Shown here one piece after another: positions 11,674 to 23,139 of a stretch of DNA of 64,000 nucleotides. The notes below the pieces were generated by a model. That model saw nothing but the letters and a program-made list of their open reading frames with translations. It did no database searches and was not told the origin of the DNA. The position numbers and the translations under genes are program-made. The DNA lies in contig CM068552.1 in the NCBI GenBank assembly GCA_035048495.1, positions 22,384,154 through 22,448,153 on the forward strand, in the 5' to 3' direction. This stretch comes from Euptelea pleiosperma (Eukaryota; Streptophyta; Magnoliopsida; Ranunculales; Eupteleaceae). The first letter of the stretch is position 1. Every line of letters starts with the position of its first letter.

Positions 11674-12840
11674 AGAAGAAATGTTCAAAAATGCCTTATT
11701 TCTGAGCATGGTGCTCTCTATCCCCTCGTGTTTTCCGTTCTTATTTTTTTCTTTTTGATTTTGCTTCGTTTCTGAAGAATAAAAATTAAAATTTTTCTTA
11801 AAAAATCAAAAGATCGATTGTTCAGAAGAATGTTAAAATTATTATTTTATTATACGATTTTGATGAGCAGTAATTTCTGAGAACATCCAAAGAACAAGAA
11901 TTTAACTGTTAGTAAAATTTTGCTAATCTGTGTATTATATCTTTTAACTATTATGATTGGTCAATTTTTACTAGTGTGCATTAGAAGATTATTGAAAATA
12001 TCTCATATTTTCACATGCACACTGATTATTTCTGTGGGAATGGATTTGATAGAGGTGTGAGATCTTGTATTATTGGAATTAGTAATAAATCTCTACTGAT
12101 TATAACTTCAAATTAGTAGTGTTCCTGCCTTCAGTTGATTTTGAAACTACACTATAATCGACTGTTGGCTTCCCAATGAGAGTTATTATAAGGAAACAGC
12201 TACCTCCACAAAAATTAGAATGGAAGTCATCTGTATGGCCCTGTTTGAAATTGAAATCTGATTCTCATTGCTGCAGAAAAGGGCTACCTACATGGAGAGT
12301 GAAAGCTACTTATATTTAAAGTGAATAAAAAAGGTGTAAAAGACAGTCAATTTGCTTGAAAAATTCTTATCCATCAGCAAATACCCGTATACATGAGTGT
12401 ATGTGAGAACCCTTAATAACTCTAATGAGGATTTTATGATCGGATACAGGATACCTCCAGATTCCGATCTTTATGAAAAATTATTGTTGAAATCTTATCC
12501 GGTACCACAGATGGACTCAGATCACTTACATTTGATGATATTACTGTTGATATTTGAATCTATGATTACTAGTGATTTGTGACTTGCGCTAATGTCTAAA
12601 AGAGTTAATATTTCTGATCAAACAAAAGATTGAACTAAGTGTTAGTTATTTTTCTTCAACTAGAATTAGTGTTTAATGCTTATCAAGATTGACTTCATGA
12701 TTTGAATTCTAACATTTTTCTGAATTTTATCTTGGTGAATTATCTTTTCGTAAGCAGTTTAAAAATAATTTTTTTCTGACTTGAAAAGATTTTTTTTGTC
12801 CTGGAGAATGAGCCTATTTGTTTTAAAAATTAAAATTTTT
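11674..12840. other. Retrotransposon internal spacer, no gene seen
   Basis: Where pol would be expected there are about 1.2 kb of AT-rich sequence with no RT, integrase or RNase H motif in any frame. It looks like a spacer, not a decayed pol. Confidence 0.6.
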
Positions 12841-12844
12841 TTTC

Positions 12845-13065
12845 TGGAACCACTCCAATCGATTGGACATTACAGACCAATCGATCGGACATCTCCAATC
12901 TATTGGAGAGTACAGTCCAATCGATTGGCCTTGCTCTAATCGATTGGCCACTTAGCTCAATCGATTGGGCAGTGCAACCTTTGATTTTATAAAACCCAAA
13001 ATGGGTAATTTTCAACCCCAATTGATCCAATCACCTCCCAGATTTCTCCCAATCGATCGCAGGAG
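12845..13065 (+). promoter_or_regulatory. Second CCAATCGATTGG palindrome cluster with TATA-like box
   Basis: Six close copies of the palindrome (about 12855-12970), with further variants at about 13020 and 13050, lie just upstream of the second ORF. TATAAAA sits at 12988-12994. The motif is the one in U3 of both LTRs, though the surrounding sequence differs. It may be an internal promoter for the second ORF; inferred. Confidence 0.5.
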
Positions 13066-13092
13066 CCCGATCTACTGTTTTCATACGGTTTT

Positions 13093-14496
13093 GTGGAGCG
13101 ATTCTCTCGATTTCTCAATTTTTTACTTCATCCTTTTCGTTGGTTTTTGGAAAGTTTTTGGGTAAAAATGGAGTTATTTTGGTATTTTCTTCCATTTTTT
13201 GTGCTTATAGCGACAAATCCTCATTGTAGAAGAGCTATTGTGGTCTCAGAAGAAGAGAGTGCCGATGATGAACCTATTGCTCAACAGACCCAATCTCGCG
13301 CAAAATGATGTGGTCGACTCAGTGGTTCGCGGCATTCTGAGCGGGGCAAATCATCTAGAGGTTCTAGGAGAGCTCGCTCCCAAGGTCGTTCCGGTCATAT
13401 CGAGATTCCTTCGGTAAGTGCTCCCATTTTCCCATTTATTTTTGATTCTGCTAGAGATCATTTTGAGCATTTCTTTGGTCGCAAATTCACTACTAAGAGA
13501 GTAGTTGAATTTAGCACTATTTTGGGTACTATGGTTCATTCTATGTTCGTATCTCATGAGTTGATTCCTGTTACTCGGAACATCTCATTTTATCCTGTCT
13601 TAGTTAAACTCTTTTATGTCAACATGCATTTCGTTCAGTGTGATGACCCTAGTGAGCTATCCTTTCAGACTTATGTCTCTGGGGCTCTCCTAACTATTAC
13701 ACATGATTTGATTTCTACCTTGTTAGACATACCTCCTCCTCTTACTTCATTTGAGTACCTTTCCAGGACTCGTGAGATGACAACTGCTAGAGCCACCTTG
13801 ACCGAGACTTTCACAGGGCAGTTATTTGATTAGAGTACCTTTATTCTACTTACCCCTCTTCTTCTTGAGTATCGGTTGTTGCATCTTATTTGTGGGTACA
13901 ACATTGATCCACCTAGGCATGGGGCACAAGTGAACATTAATCATCTCCAGCTTCTTTATCATCTTGGTATTGGGTTTGTCATAGACCTTTCGAGGTTCAT
14001 GTTTAGAGCCATGGTTAGAGCGGGTAGCCAGTTGGCTAACCATCCGTGTCTTCCATTTCCACTGCTGGTAAGCTATATTCTTCTTCACCTGGATGTACCG
14101 ATTCTAGCTTCTGAGGAGGTCTGCTCTCCCATGGGGCCCATTGGACCCTCCACTATCAGGAAGAGCATGTCTCAAGTTTGGAGAGTGACTGATGTTCCTC
14201 TACCTTTTGATGATATGTTCGATGAGGACTTGGGATATGATACTGAGCCTGGCGACCAACAGACAGATACTGAGATGCATCCTCCAGAGCCACATCCATC
14301 ATTTGTCCATCCTCCAGAGATGCATGCTCCTTACTCTTTTGAGTCTCTTCATCATCAGATGGTGAGATTCGACCAGCGTCTCACATCTCATGAGGAGTAG
14401 ACAGCTCAGAGCTTTCGCCGTTTAGAGGAGGGTCAGGAAAGGATGTCAGGCTCCATCTCAGATATGCGCGTTATATGGAGTATCAGTTTACCTTGA
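13093..14496 (+). pseudogene. Second ORF: putative plant transposon-protein-like domain, degenerate
   Basis: One reading frame runs through with only three early stops: TGA at 13306, TAG at 13831 and TAG at 14398. It then ends at TGA 14494. The start may be ATG 13093 or ATG 13168. The central part (FYPVLVKLFYVNM, then THDLISTLLDIPPP, then LLYHLGIGFVIDLSRFMF and LPFPLLVSYILL) resembles the domain annotated in plants as putative plant transposon protein, common beside non-autonomous retroelements. The segment after 13308 is basic (RGSRRARSQGR). The C-terminus is acidic and proline/histidine-rich. It sits in the position of the extra ORF that some Sireviruses carry after pol. Function unknown. 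Confidence 0.6.
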
Positions 14497-14807
14497 TGGG
14501 CTTCGGACAGCATCTACCAGTTCATGGTCCTGATCAGCAGGATGGTACTGGTCCATCGACCTAGTCTCCTAGAGAGAGACTTCTTGAAAGTTATCTGGTG
14601 TTTGTTTTTAATTTTGTTATTATTGTACACCGATAAACTCAAATTTTGTACGGTTATACTCTGGTTGTGTTTATTTACTTATCTGTTATAGGGTATAAAC
14701 CAGTTTGTATTTTGGTTGGATATGTATATATGCACTTGTTCTTCATGATGAAATTTATTATATGCTTATTATTTGCTTATATTTCTGTACCTTTGTCAAT
14801 CTGTAAC

Positions 14808-15164
14808 AAAAAGGGGGAGAGAAAATCATTGAAGTAAAAATAAGTTATAAGTTGATGCATGAGATGGGGGGAGAGAAATTTAGGAGGAGAAAAATTTTGC
14901 ATTATTTCTCAATTTTTCTACTTGTGATGTGTATAATTAACTCACTGCATTTTAATGATTTATTGATTGTCGATGATATTATATGGTATGTATTGTTGAT
15001 AGAATGTGTAGAGAACAGATCAAAAGTCATTCCATTATCTGTTCGATTATCTCCAAGAGAGTGTGAGATAGTAAGTGAATCATGTAATAAGGTGGAATTG
15101 TATTTTTTATTTTTTACCTATATATGATTAAATTTTTTTGTCACGGAATTGCCAAAGGGGGAGA
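14808..15164 (+). other. Multiple polypurine tracts before the 3' LTR
   Basis: Three purine tracts of the same type: AAAAAGGGGGAGAGAAAA (14808-14825), GGGGGGAGAGAAA (about 14865-14878) and AAAGGGGGAGA (15154-15164). The last abuts the 3' LTR and is the functional PPT position. Multiplied PPTs are, as I recall, a described Sirevirus trait. Confidence 0.7.
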
Positions 15165-15165
15165 T

Positions 15166-16702
15166 TGTAAGGAATATTTTTCATATTCAATTTGACAAAG
15201 ATTCCGTTTGACATAAAAACATTATTGTAACCATTCTTACGAGCACTAGTGTAGTGTGGAGATGTCGTGGTACACATACTTCGCTAACTACTTGAAGACT
15301 AGAAGACAGAGACAGCATGAATCAGATGGTTGACGACAAGAGTCATCTGAGTAACTGTCGATTTGTCAATTAAAGATCGTATATGCTCGATTAGGAAGGT
15401 AAGTGACTTAGTGGCCATAGGAATTAGTTAAAATGGATAAAATATAATGGTCAAATCTAACCATTGGACTGACCCGAGTCTGAGTCAAATATAATGACTA
15501 TTAGGATAGTCCAATCGATTGGACACTTATCCCCAATCGATTGGACTTAGCCCAATCGATTGGAGACTGTGTAATCGATTGGAAGCTACGAGGTAGAAAC
15601 TTATTTCAGCCCGATCAATTGGGGACTCTGTGAAATCGATTGGAACCTTTGGGACAAAAACTTATTTGAGCCAAATCGATTGGAGGCCTCTGTGTAATTG
15701 ATTGGAGCCTTTGGAACAGGAATCTTATTGAGCCCAATCGATTGGACCCAGTGTACAATCAATTAGACCATGCACAGAATCGGTCCTTATCAGATCCAAA
15801 ATTCTTGGTTCCATTATCCTATGTTCTGCACGACTCAGGGTCATAGAATTTATAAATACAACCCTTCTATGCCTTCTCTAAAGACACACAGAGACACAGA
15901 GTGACTCAATCTTCAAGAGAGAGAAGAAAATATTTTATTTATTAGAGTGTCAATTCGAAGAGCAATAAGCTTATTTTCCATTCATATCTTGTGAGCTTGT
16001 TATCTTCTTGATCAAAACCAAGTGCTTGATCCTTTTCTCTGCTTAGGTCTTCCACTTCTATATTCGACTTAGTAACCTGAGTGTACTAGTGTGACTTAAC
16101 ACCATTTGAGCAACCTAGGATTCAGGGTGTACTGAATCATTCACCTTTTGCAAAGGCGGGAGTGTTGAGAATTAAGATCGGAGGAGCCGATCGACGGAGG
16201 TTTGGGATGTACCAAACTAAACAAGCGGACAAGGCTTCTTGGCTGGAAGGGCACGCGTGGATTCATAGCATTGATTCAGAGGACGTGGACCCATCGGCAG
16301 TAGGCTTTGGCTAAAGTTGGAAGTTGTATTTACAATGGTACTGTGTAGGTAACCTTTGTTTTGTTTAACTTTTCAGTTAGTGATACTTTCCGTCTGGATG
16401 TGGTCCCGTAGTTTTTCCTTGGCTAAGGTTTTCACGTAAAAATCTCTCGTCCTGTGTGATTGTTTGTTTATATTCCGCAATCTATCTTGATTAGATCAAA
16501 CGACGAAAAGAAAATATACCACAGAGATATATTCGATTTGAGTCGATTGTGATAATATTTTATCAAACAACTAAGACATGCGATTTTGTTCCCTTACTAT
16601 AGACCAGTAAAACTGAGTAGGTATAATTAATTTTAAATACCTAATCAACCCCCCCCCCTTCTAGGTATATTGGATTAAAGAGAACGGACCGGTAAAATTT
16701 CA
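15166..16702 (+). repeat. 3' LTR of the Sirevirus-like element
   Basis: Direct repeat of 4480-6010. It keeps the palindrome array (about 15505-15770), the TATA box (15851-15858) and the C-run (about 16649-16659). It is followed by ATAAT at 16702-16706, which matches the left flank. Confidence 0.9.
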
Positions 16703-16706
16703 TAAT

Positions 16707-17493
16707 TTTTTTAATCTTTTTTTAAATAAGTCACACTCAAATAAGCACTCAAACAATCATTAAGTGAATGTGATACTTTGTTTCCCCTTGAATTAAGGTC
16801 TTCTTCATTGCAATGGGGAAAAGATGGGAGAAGATAGTGAGAATTAGAGAAGGAAATAATGTGGATATGATTTCTACTATTGAATCTTTTTAAGGCTGCA
16901 TTTGGGAGTGCGGTTTAAAAGTAATAAGTTAGCTTATAGTGGTTTCAAACCACTATAAGTAGTTTTGTGACGTTTGGCTAAAACAAAAAAGAAACGTTTT
17001 AAAACCTTTAAAAGCAAAAAAAAGGCAAAATGTAGAAGCCGTTTCCAAATGGATTATGCATTTTGTGTTTTCGGACCGCAGATCACTTAAAATTTCATTT
17101 CCTTGTTTATCCCTCCAAGCGTTTCAAAATGTCTAAAAAACTCTCAGCTTCTTCAATAAAAACAAACACCCAAAGAAACAAAAACCTAAAGAGTATCCCG
17201 TTGCTGTTTCTCCCCCGCCACCTCTCCCTCGTCGCAGCATCTCTCACATCGCCGCCTTTCTTGTTGCTGCATTTCTCCTAAATCTGTTAAGCCTTTGACT
17301 TCTTGGAAGTTGGTCTTATTTTTACGACAGCCTGAAACCTTTGAAGAGCTCGAAATAGCAACTATGGAAGGTTGTCCGTATGCTAAATCCCTTTTAAAAA
17401 ATCGCTAAATCCCTTTTCAAAAATCTATTATGTCAAATGTCCAATGAGACGCTGTGCTTACACCTCAATATACCCCACTTGCTGGTCCTTATC
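16707..17493. other. Non-coding, contains a 27-bp perfect hairpin
   Basis: No gene found. 16933-16959 is CTTATAGTGGTTT, one C, then AAACCACTATAAG: a 13-bp perfect stem. The surrounding text (GGCTGCATTTGGGAGTGCGG at about 16892) resembles the ends of plant MITEs, but no partner end was found. Confidence 0.5.
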
Positions 17494-19005
17494 TGTAAAA
17501 CCCTGAAAATCCCTTAAAGAATAATTTTGTTATTTCGATAAATTAAGGTAATTTTGATTTTTACGCCTATTTTGACTTTATTTAACTATTTGAAGACTAT
17601 ATTTGACTTTCGAAAAAATTTGGAGAATATTTTTTTAGGGTTTTTGGTGATTTTCATATGGGGCCCACATGGGCTTAATAAGGTCCCTAAGTTGAAAAAT
17701 GTTTTGAGGCCTATACATATACATTATAACTTTTATGTTAATTTTGTGATTATTTAATTAAGAATATTTATACAACTTATGACTTTAATTAATTAATTGC
17801 TTATGTTTTAATGTATATATGAATAGTGCATTCTCTTTTCTCTCATATAGGGTTTGTCATCTTGAGTAGCCTTTATATATCCCAAAGTTCTAACAACTAT
17901 TTACCTCTCATTATCCAAACCATAGTCTAATTTTTTAATAATTTTACTCATTTCAAAACCTTCTTTTTGTGAAAAAATTGATAGAAGATCATAGAGCAAG
18001 AAGGAGACTAAAGAACATACTACAAAAATCAAATTTAAATGTAGGTTATTTCCTTCCTTTATTTCCATGGTTATTTTCTTATAAATTGTATATATGATAT
18101 GTTAATGTTATATTTTTTAATTAGTTAAAAATCATGTATTTTGTTAGATTTACATGTGTTATGTTTCCAAAAGTATTATTAGTTATGTTAGAAGGAATTT
18201 GAGCATGTTTTAAAAATATTTGTTATCTTTTTAAAATTCGGATTTATATATTATTTGAGATCGTGTTGTTTTATCATTGTCTATGAATATTTGATGGATT
18301 GTTGGACTCATATGAGATTGAAAAAGAAGATTGAGAGTGCATGGACACACGGTTAGGATTTCGTGCCGTGTTATGTACCAAATCCGTAGGATTGTTCTTT
18401 AAAGAGCAAGGAGGGCCCGGAGCCCTGGGGTGCAAAGCCTCAACCCCTCTTGGATCCATGTGGTGTTTGATAGTTTGGCCCGTTGTTTGTATAAAGTGTG
18501 CCCGTGGTGTTTATGACATGCACGCTCATGAAGTTTTCTTTTTATATATAACTTCATCGGATACTCTTGTTGCATTATTTATATTATTTATTATGTCCGT
18601 TGATTAACTGTGCTTAGTCGCTCATCCCCATGGTAATAAGGGTGATGGAGTGTACCTACTGGGCGTCGCAGCTCAACCTATTTATTATATTTCAGATTTA
18701 CTCGATGGAGCGGGTGCGTAACACATTCAGAGCCGGCTGAGAATTGATCATTATCTTACTTTATTACTTTCTTAGAAAATATATATTGGGCATTATTTTT
18801 AGAAGCTATGATGTAATAAACCTTGATACAATTTTATATAATATTTGGATAATTTGGTGATGAGTCCTAGTAATAAAATAATTAGACTATTCTCATAAGT
18901 CTTTTCTTATCCTCACGCTCAAGATCATGGGTCTGGGTTATGGACCACGGGTCGGACCGAGAAGTCGCGGGTCAGGTCCGGTAGACCTGGGGTCGGGGCA
19001 TGACA
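17494..19005 (+). mobile_element. Solo LTR with perfect 5-bp target duplication
   Basis: TGTAAAACCCTGAAAATCCC at the left end and GGGGCATGACA at the right. TTATC stands on both sides (17489-17493 and 19006-19010). Length 1512 bp, no coding content. The ends resemble those of the solo LTR at 6219-9856 but the bodies differ, so they are related superfamily members and not copies. Confidence 0.85.
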
Positions 19006-19010
19006 TTATC

Positions 19011-21110
19011 GATACCACCATTGCCCTCTTCTTCCATTCCATCAGGTGTTGGGTCTCTAGTACTGGATATGGGCATTCGACTCAAGCCTATACCTTTTTT
19101 TTTTGGTCTATTCTACCATTTCCCTTGCTTGTACTGGATTCCTCCCCCTCAAATTTAGTTTGACAATAACTCCCAATGCCTGCCTTGATCAACACAATAT
19201 ACAAGCAGCCCCTTAACGTTTTCACCAAATGGGAGTTGTTAATGTCGTCCAAGAATGGTTCAACTCCTATAAATGTTATCTTACAAATTTTGGTTGTACA
19301 TATCTCCATGAATTAGTCGCTATTTAAATTAAAATTTACAGGAATATACAAAACAATGGATCAGGACAGAAATTGTCTATGTACAGTGTGGGTTCATGTT
19401 ATTTGATGAAGGAAGTCACACATGGCATGCAGCGCCTGCAATACCCTTGGCTTATCCATTCCTTCCTCTGTCCCATTGATTAGCTCATGTATTTAGGAGA
19501 AACAAAGCTCCTTGAATCATTACAAGAAGAGTATCAGTTTATACCTTAAATAATGTCCAAATTCAATAACTAAATTTAACCAATCCAACGCTTAAAAATC
19601 ATCAATCAGACTTTTTTTTTTGGCATTTAGGCCAAACATCCATACGGTCGTTGGTATCTAAGAGTGCCATGTGGCTCATACAGTGGTGCAGGTGTGATGG
19701 AGGACCTACTAGATCTAAACAAATGATCTGTGTGAACCATGTGGCAGACTTTCAAACCCAGATCATTCTTTCAGACCCAATAGGTTTGTCATCACACTTG
19801 CACCAAAGTAAGACCCACGTGGCAGACTTTCGGAGACCACCGATCATATGGATGTTTGACCCATCCCTGATTGAACCTACATACCAAAAATCAGCCTGAT
19901 TGTGAATAGACCTACTGGGTTTTTTTTTTGGAGAAAATGGGCAAACCTACGTTTTCATTATAGGCATAGAGGGGTGTATGAGTCCCAATATGCGTGTTTT
20001 TGATTGTTTAGCAAGATAAACAACGGTGAGAAGATTCTTTTTCTTCTCTCGGTAAATCGAAAAACTTACGAAAAAATATCAAGGGCTAATTTTGATTGTT
20101 GTTATTTTTTATTCTTTTTCCTTCTTTTAACCAATTTATAAAATTTTTGAATTGTTGAGATCATATCATTCGCATTATTTGGTAAACTATCCTTTGCATC
20201 ATATTTTGAATCTTTAAAAGCGGAGTATTCAGTAGTGACCATTCAATACAAGAGGAGTATTCAGTACTCTCCACAATGCAGATGCTACTATCATATGGAG
20301 AGAAAAAGGAAGTGTGGCATAGTACTCACCTTTTACTCGGTTTACCATATAGTTTTTTGTCAACTTAACTATTGAAGGATAAAAAATTCATTTTACATAT
20401 TATTCCATAGAAAAAGTACTTTTTGCAATTACATAACCAAACACCATAATATTGCTTTTTCATTACATAAGCACTCTTTTGACGGAGTGAGCCAAACACC
20501 CAAAATAACTTAAATTAAGTTCTTCTAAAAAAATGTGCTTTTTGAGAAGCACCTTTTTTCAGCTATCACAATGCCAAACACAGCCTAAGTGTTGTAAAAA
20601 TCTCATATTAAGTTGCTAAACGTTACGAATGTTTTATGAGAAACTTCTATTCCTTTTATGCAGCCATTCTTTAAAAAGTAAGTATTCTTTTAAATTAAGT
20701 AGTTGTTTAATACAAATTGATTTATTTTTATTAATTGTTTGGCATTGAATTATGTCTAATTTGAGAATTTTCTAGTTACTAATTATTATTATAAAGTTTT
20801 CAAGAGCAAAGAGTAAGAATCTTTCCTTAATGACTTAATTACTAAATTTTGCATGAGAATGTTTCTTAATATAACAAATGGCTAATTGCTTCTTAGTGCT
20901 TTTTTAATAGACTTGTTGGCATGAGAGGTTTTTTTTGGCATACCTGCAACTTCGGGTGACGCATGCATGCACTAAAAGGCAAAAACATTGTCAAAATACA
21001 AAGGCAGCCCTCTTAAGTGAATAATTTAAAGAATATAGACGAAGTAAATTAGGGGATTTTGGAGAATTTACCTTAATAATTCAAGAAGGGCATTCGCTCT
21101 TTAAATAATA

Positions 21111-21112
<2 letters not shown>
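19011..21112. other. Non-coding stretch with MITE fragments
   Basis: No gene seen. About 19650-19905 contains a partial copy of the CCATCCCT/AAAATCAGCCTGATT repeat family (see 22690). A MITE-like right end, GCCAAACACAGCCTAAG, lies at about 20573-20589. The rest is AT-rich and unassigned. Confidence 0.5.

Positions 21113-21158
<46 letters not shown>
21113..21158. repeat. (AT)n microsatellite
   Basis: About 23 uninterrupted AT units. Confidence 0.95.
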
Positions 21159-21162
<4 letters not shown>

Positions 21163-21189
21163 ATTTTTAAAGGAAAATTACTTTCTCAT

Positions 21190-22222
21190 TAGGGTTTGTT
21201 TGGTAACCAGACATGGATTTGGATTTGAAAATAGAATTCTAGGACTTATAATTTATGAGAATTTGAATTCTAAGAATTAAAATTTCTTGCACCGTCGAAT
21301 TTACTTGGAATTCCCAATGAATTCTAATTTTGACTGTTTGGATATCTAACAGAATTGAATTTTTCTATCTATCTACGTAAGAGAAATATCATCTCATGAA
21401 TTTTATGTTATAATGACTACTATTTTTTTTGTCATCCGTCAATTTATTGCTATCGATGTTAATTTAAAGAAAAAAATAATAAAAAATTATTTTGATAAAT
21501 TTTTTACCATGATTAATCAGTGTCAAAATCTCAATGGCTACAGCCTATATGGCACATGATGCAACAAATACGGATGTCCGTCATCAACGTTGATGATGGA
21601 CCACATAAGGAGCCATGTGAGACAATATATGTTTGTCCCATCCCTAGGTGGACTTACATGCTAAAAATCAGGTTGATTAGTAATTTCTAACCTTTAATTA
21701 GATTTGACTACCCAAATAATGCTAGACATCCCATGGTTAAAAACAACTCATAAAAGACACAAATCTAATGGTTACAAACCACTAGTACTGCATGGATATT
21801 TATCCCATCCCTAGTGGACCTACATACTAAAAATAAGACTGATTAGTAATTTATTAGCTTTGGATCTCCGTACCCCAACTAATGCTAGATATCCCACGGT
21901 TAAAAATCAACTCATAAAAGATACCAATCCAACGGTTAGTTACATCCATAGGTGGACCTACATGCTAAAAATCAAGTTGATTAAATTTTTTTAACATTTG
22001 GACCCAAGTACCCCAAATAATGCAAGATATCCCATGGTAAAAAACAAAGCAATAAAAACACACCAATCTTGGAAATAGAAGTCGATGAATTAGAAGTTTC
22101 TTCTCCCCCTAAAACTTTTAATTTTAGAAAAATCACGAAATTAGAAATATAATTCTTGGAATTCGATCCTCCCAAATACAAATATTTTCCGGCTCAATTC
22201 AGGGTTACTGAACAGACTCTTG
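21190..22222. mobile_element. MITE-like element with nested CCATCCCT-family repeats
   Basis: The left end GGGTTTGTTTGGTAACC and the right end, which reads GAGTCTGTTCAGTAACC on the other strand, are imperfect inverted termini. GAATTC-rich sequence follows each. The interior 21545-21990 holds three successive degenerate copies of the block CCATCCCTAGGTGGACCTAC...AAAATCAG. Boundaries are approximate. Confidence 0.4.
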
Positions 22223-22412
22223 GTTGATTACAAAAAAAAAAAAGACTTGGTTTATTTTTAAGTTGTCAAACACATTAAGTTGATATCAATTATGAGGCGG
22301 AAAAATAATTATGTGCCTCACAATCAATTATATTAATGGTCATCGAATGTGCCCTAGAATCAACCAAATAGCATGGCAGCGATTCTCCCACTGCTTGCTA
22401 GCTGCAAGTTTT

Positions 22413-22597
22413 GGGACAAATCTAGTATGCAAACATTGTATCCACCATTGAATGTTCCTTGAAAAGAGTGTTTTTAATTTGTAAAATATATATTTTTGAA
22501 AATGTTGAAATAACACATTTTTCAAGGGACATCCAACAGTACTGACAATGTTTGCATACTAAAAAGTATGGAAACAGTTGCATACTAGATTTGTCCC
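22413..22597. mobile_element. Small MITE, perfect 22-bp inverted termini
   Basis: TTGGGACAAATCTAGTATGCAA (22411-22432) is exactly reverse-complemented at 22578-22599. AAGTTTT occurs on both outer sides, overlapping the T/A of the termini, and may be the target duplication. It lies about 540 bp upstream of the eRF3 start codon. Confidence 0.75.
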
Positions 22598-22689
22598 AAG
22601 TTTTGCGGTATTGTCCGTCGGGAAGAAATCTTTATAGGGAAGGACGTTTCAAAAGTTTGTAACTTTGTACATCCTTCCCCTAAATGCTA

Positions 22690-22925
22690 CTTGGTACACT
22701 CTTACGGGCCCACTAACACTATCGGTGCTTGCCTCGCTCATAGTGGATCTACATACCAAAAATCAGCCTGATTGTTGATTCATAAACGTTGGATCTAAGC
22801 ATTTTCCATCATGGGCTTTTAACCCATACAACGACTATAAATTGTCAATCAGGCTGATTTTTCATGTGTAGGTCCACCATGAGAGGAGGCGAACCATCTA
22901 TGGTGTCGTCGGTCTAAAAGATTGC
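22690..22925. mobile_element. Foldback MITE of the AAAATCAGCCTGATT family
   Basis: The two halves mirror each other over about 65 bp: CTCATAGTGGATCTACATAC then AAAATCAGCCTGATTG on the left; the right half reads CTCATGGTGGACCTACACAT then AAAATCAGCCTGATTG on the other strand. Relatives lie at 19650, 21545, 47345 and 62895. This copy lies 50-285 bp upstream of the predicted eRF3 TATA box. Confidence 0.65.
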
Positions 22926-22978
22926 CAAGTGTAGTTTTGTATCGACGGTCCAGATCGATTTCATCTGCCAATTATTGT

Positions 22979-23112
22979 ATAAAGCTCCGAAAAGCCATCG
23001 CACGATTTATCAGCGTTCTTACGCTAGATTCGCTCGTAGAATAAAACCCCACTCTCTGTGGCGACTCCCGGCTCTTATTTCTCTCGTTCTCATTTAGGCA
23101 ACCAAAACCCTA
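22979..23112 (+). promoter_or_regulatory. eRF3 promoter: TATA-like box and telo-box
   Basis: TATAAAG at 22979-22985 is a plausible TATA box about 160 bp before the start codon. AAACCCTA (23105-23112) is a telo-box, an element known from 5' regions of plant translation-machinery genes. It sits in the probable 5' leader, just before a purine-rich GAGAGAAAAAG stretch and the ATG. The transcription start cannot be read from sequence. Confidence 0.45.
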
Positions 23113-23139
23113 GGGCGCGAGAGAAAAAGCCTTGAAACG

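Larger units (their letters stand above)
4480..16702 (+). mobile_element. Non-autonomous Sirevirus-like LTR retrotransposon (gag + extra ORF, no pol)
   Basis: Two direct LTRs of about 1.53 kb (4480-6010 and 15166-16702) both start TGTAAGGAATATTTT. A primer site TGGTATCAGGGT (tRNA-iMet type) follows the first, and AAAGGGGGAGA precedes the second. ATAAT flanks the element at 4475-4479 and again at 16702-16706, overlapping the LTR end, so the target duplication is tentative. The interior holds a decayed Copia-type gag with zinc knuckle and coiled coil, a long spacer, and a second degenerate ORF resembling the so-called plant transposon protein. No protease, integrase, RT or RNase H motif was found. 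The 3.6-kb insertion at 6219-9856 accounts for part of its length; without it the element is about 8.6 kb. The architecture matches LARD/TR-GAG types; the Sirevirus assignment is inference from gag, PBS and PPT. Confidence 0.85.

Noticed and set aside
13876..14400. Host gene of 174 aa
   Set aside because: It is one piece of a longer frame with stops, lying between LTRs of a retrotransposon; better explained as the element's second ORF.
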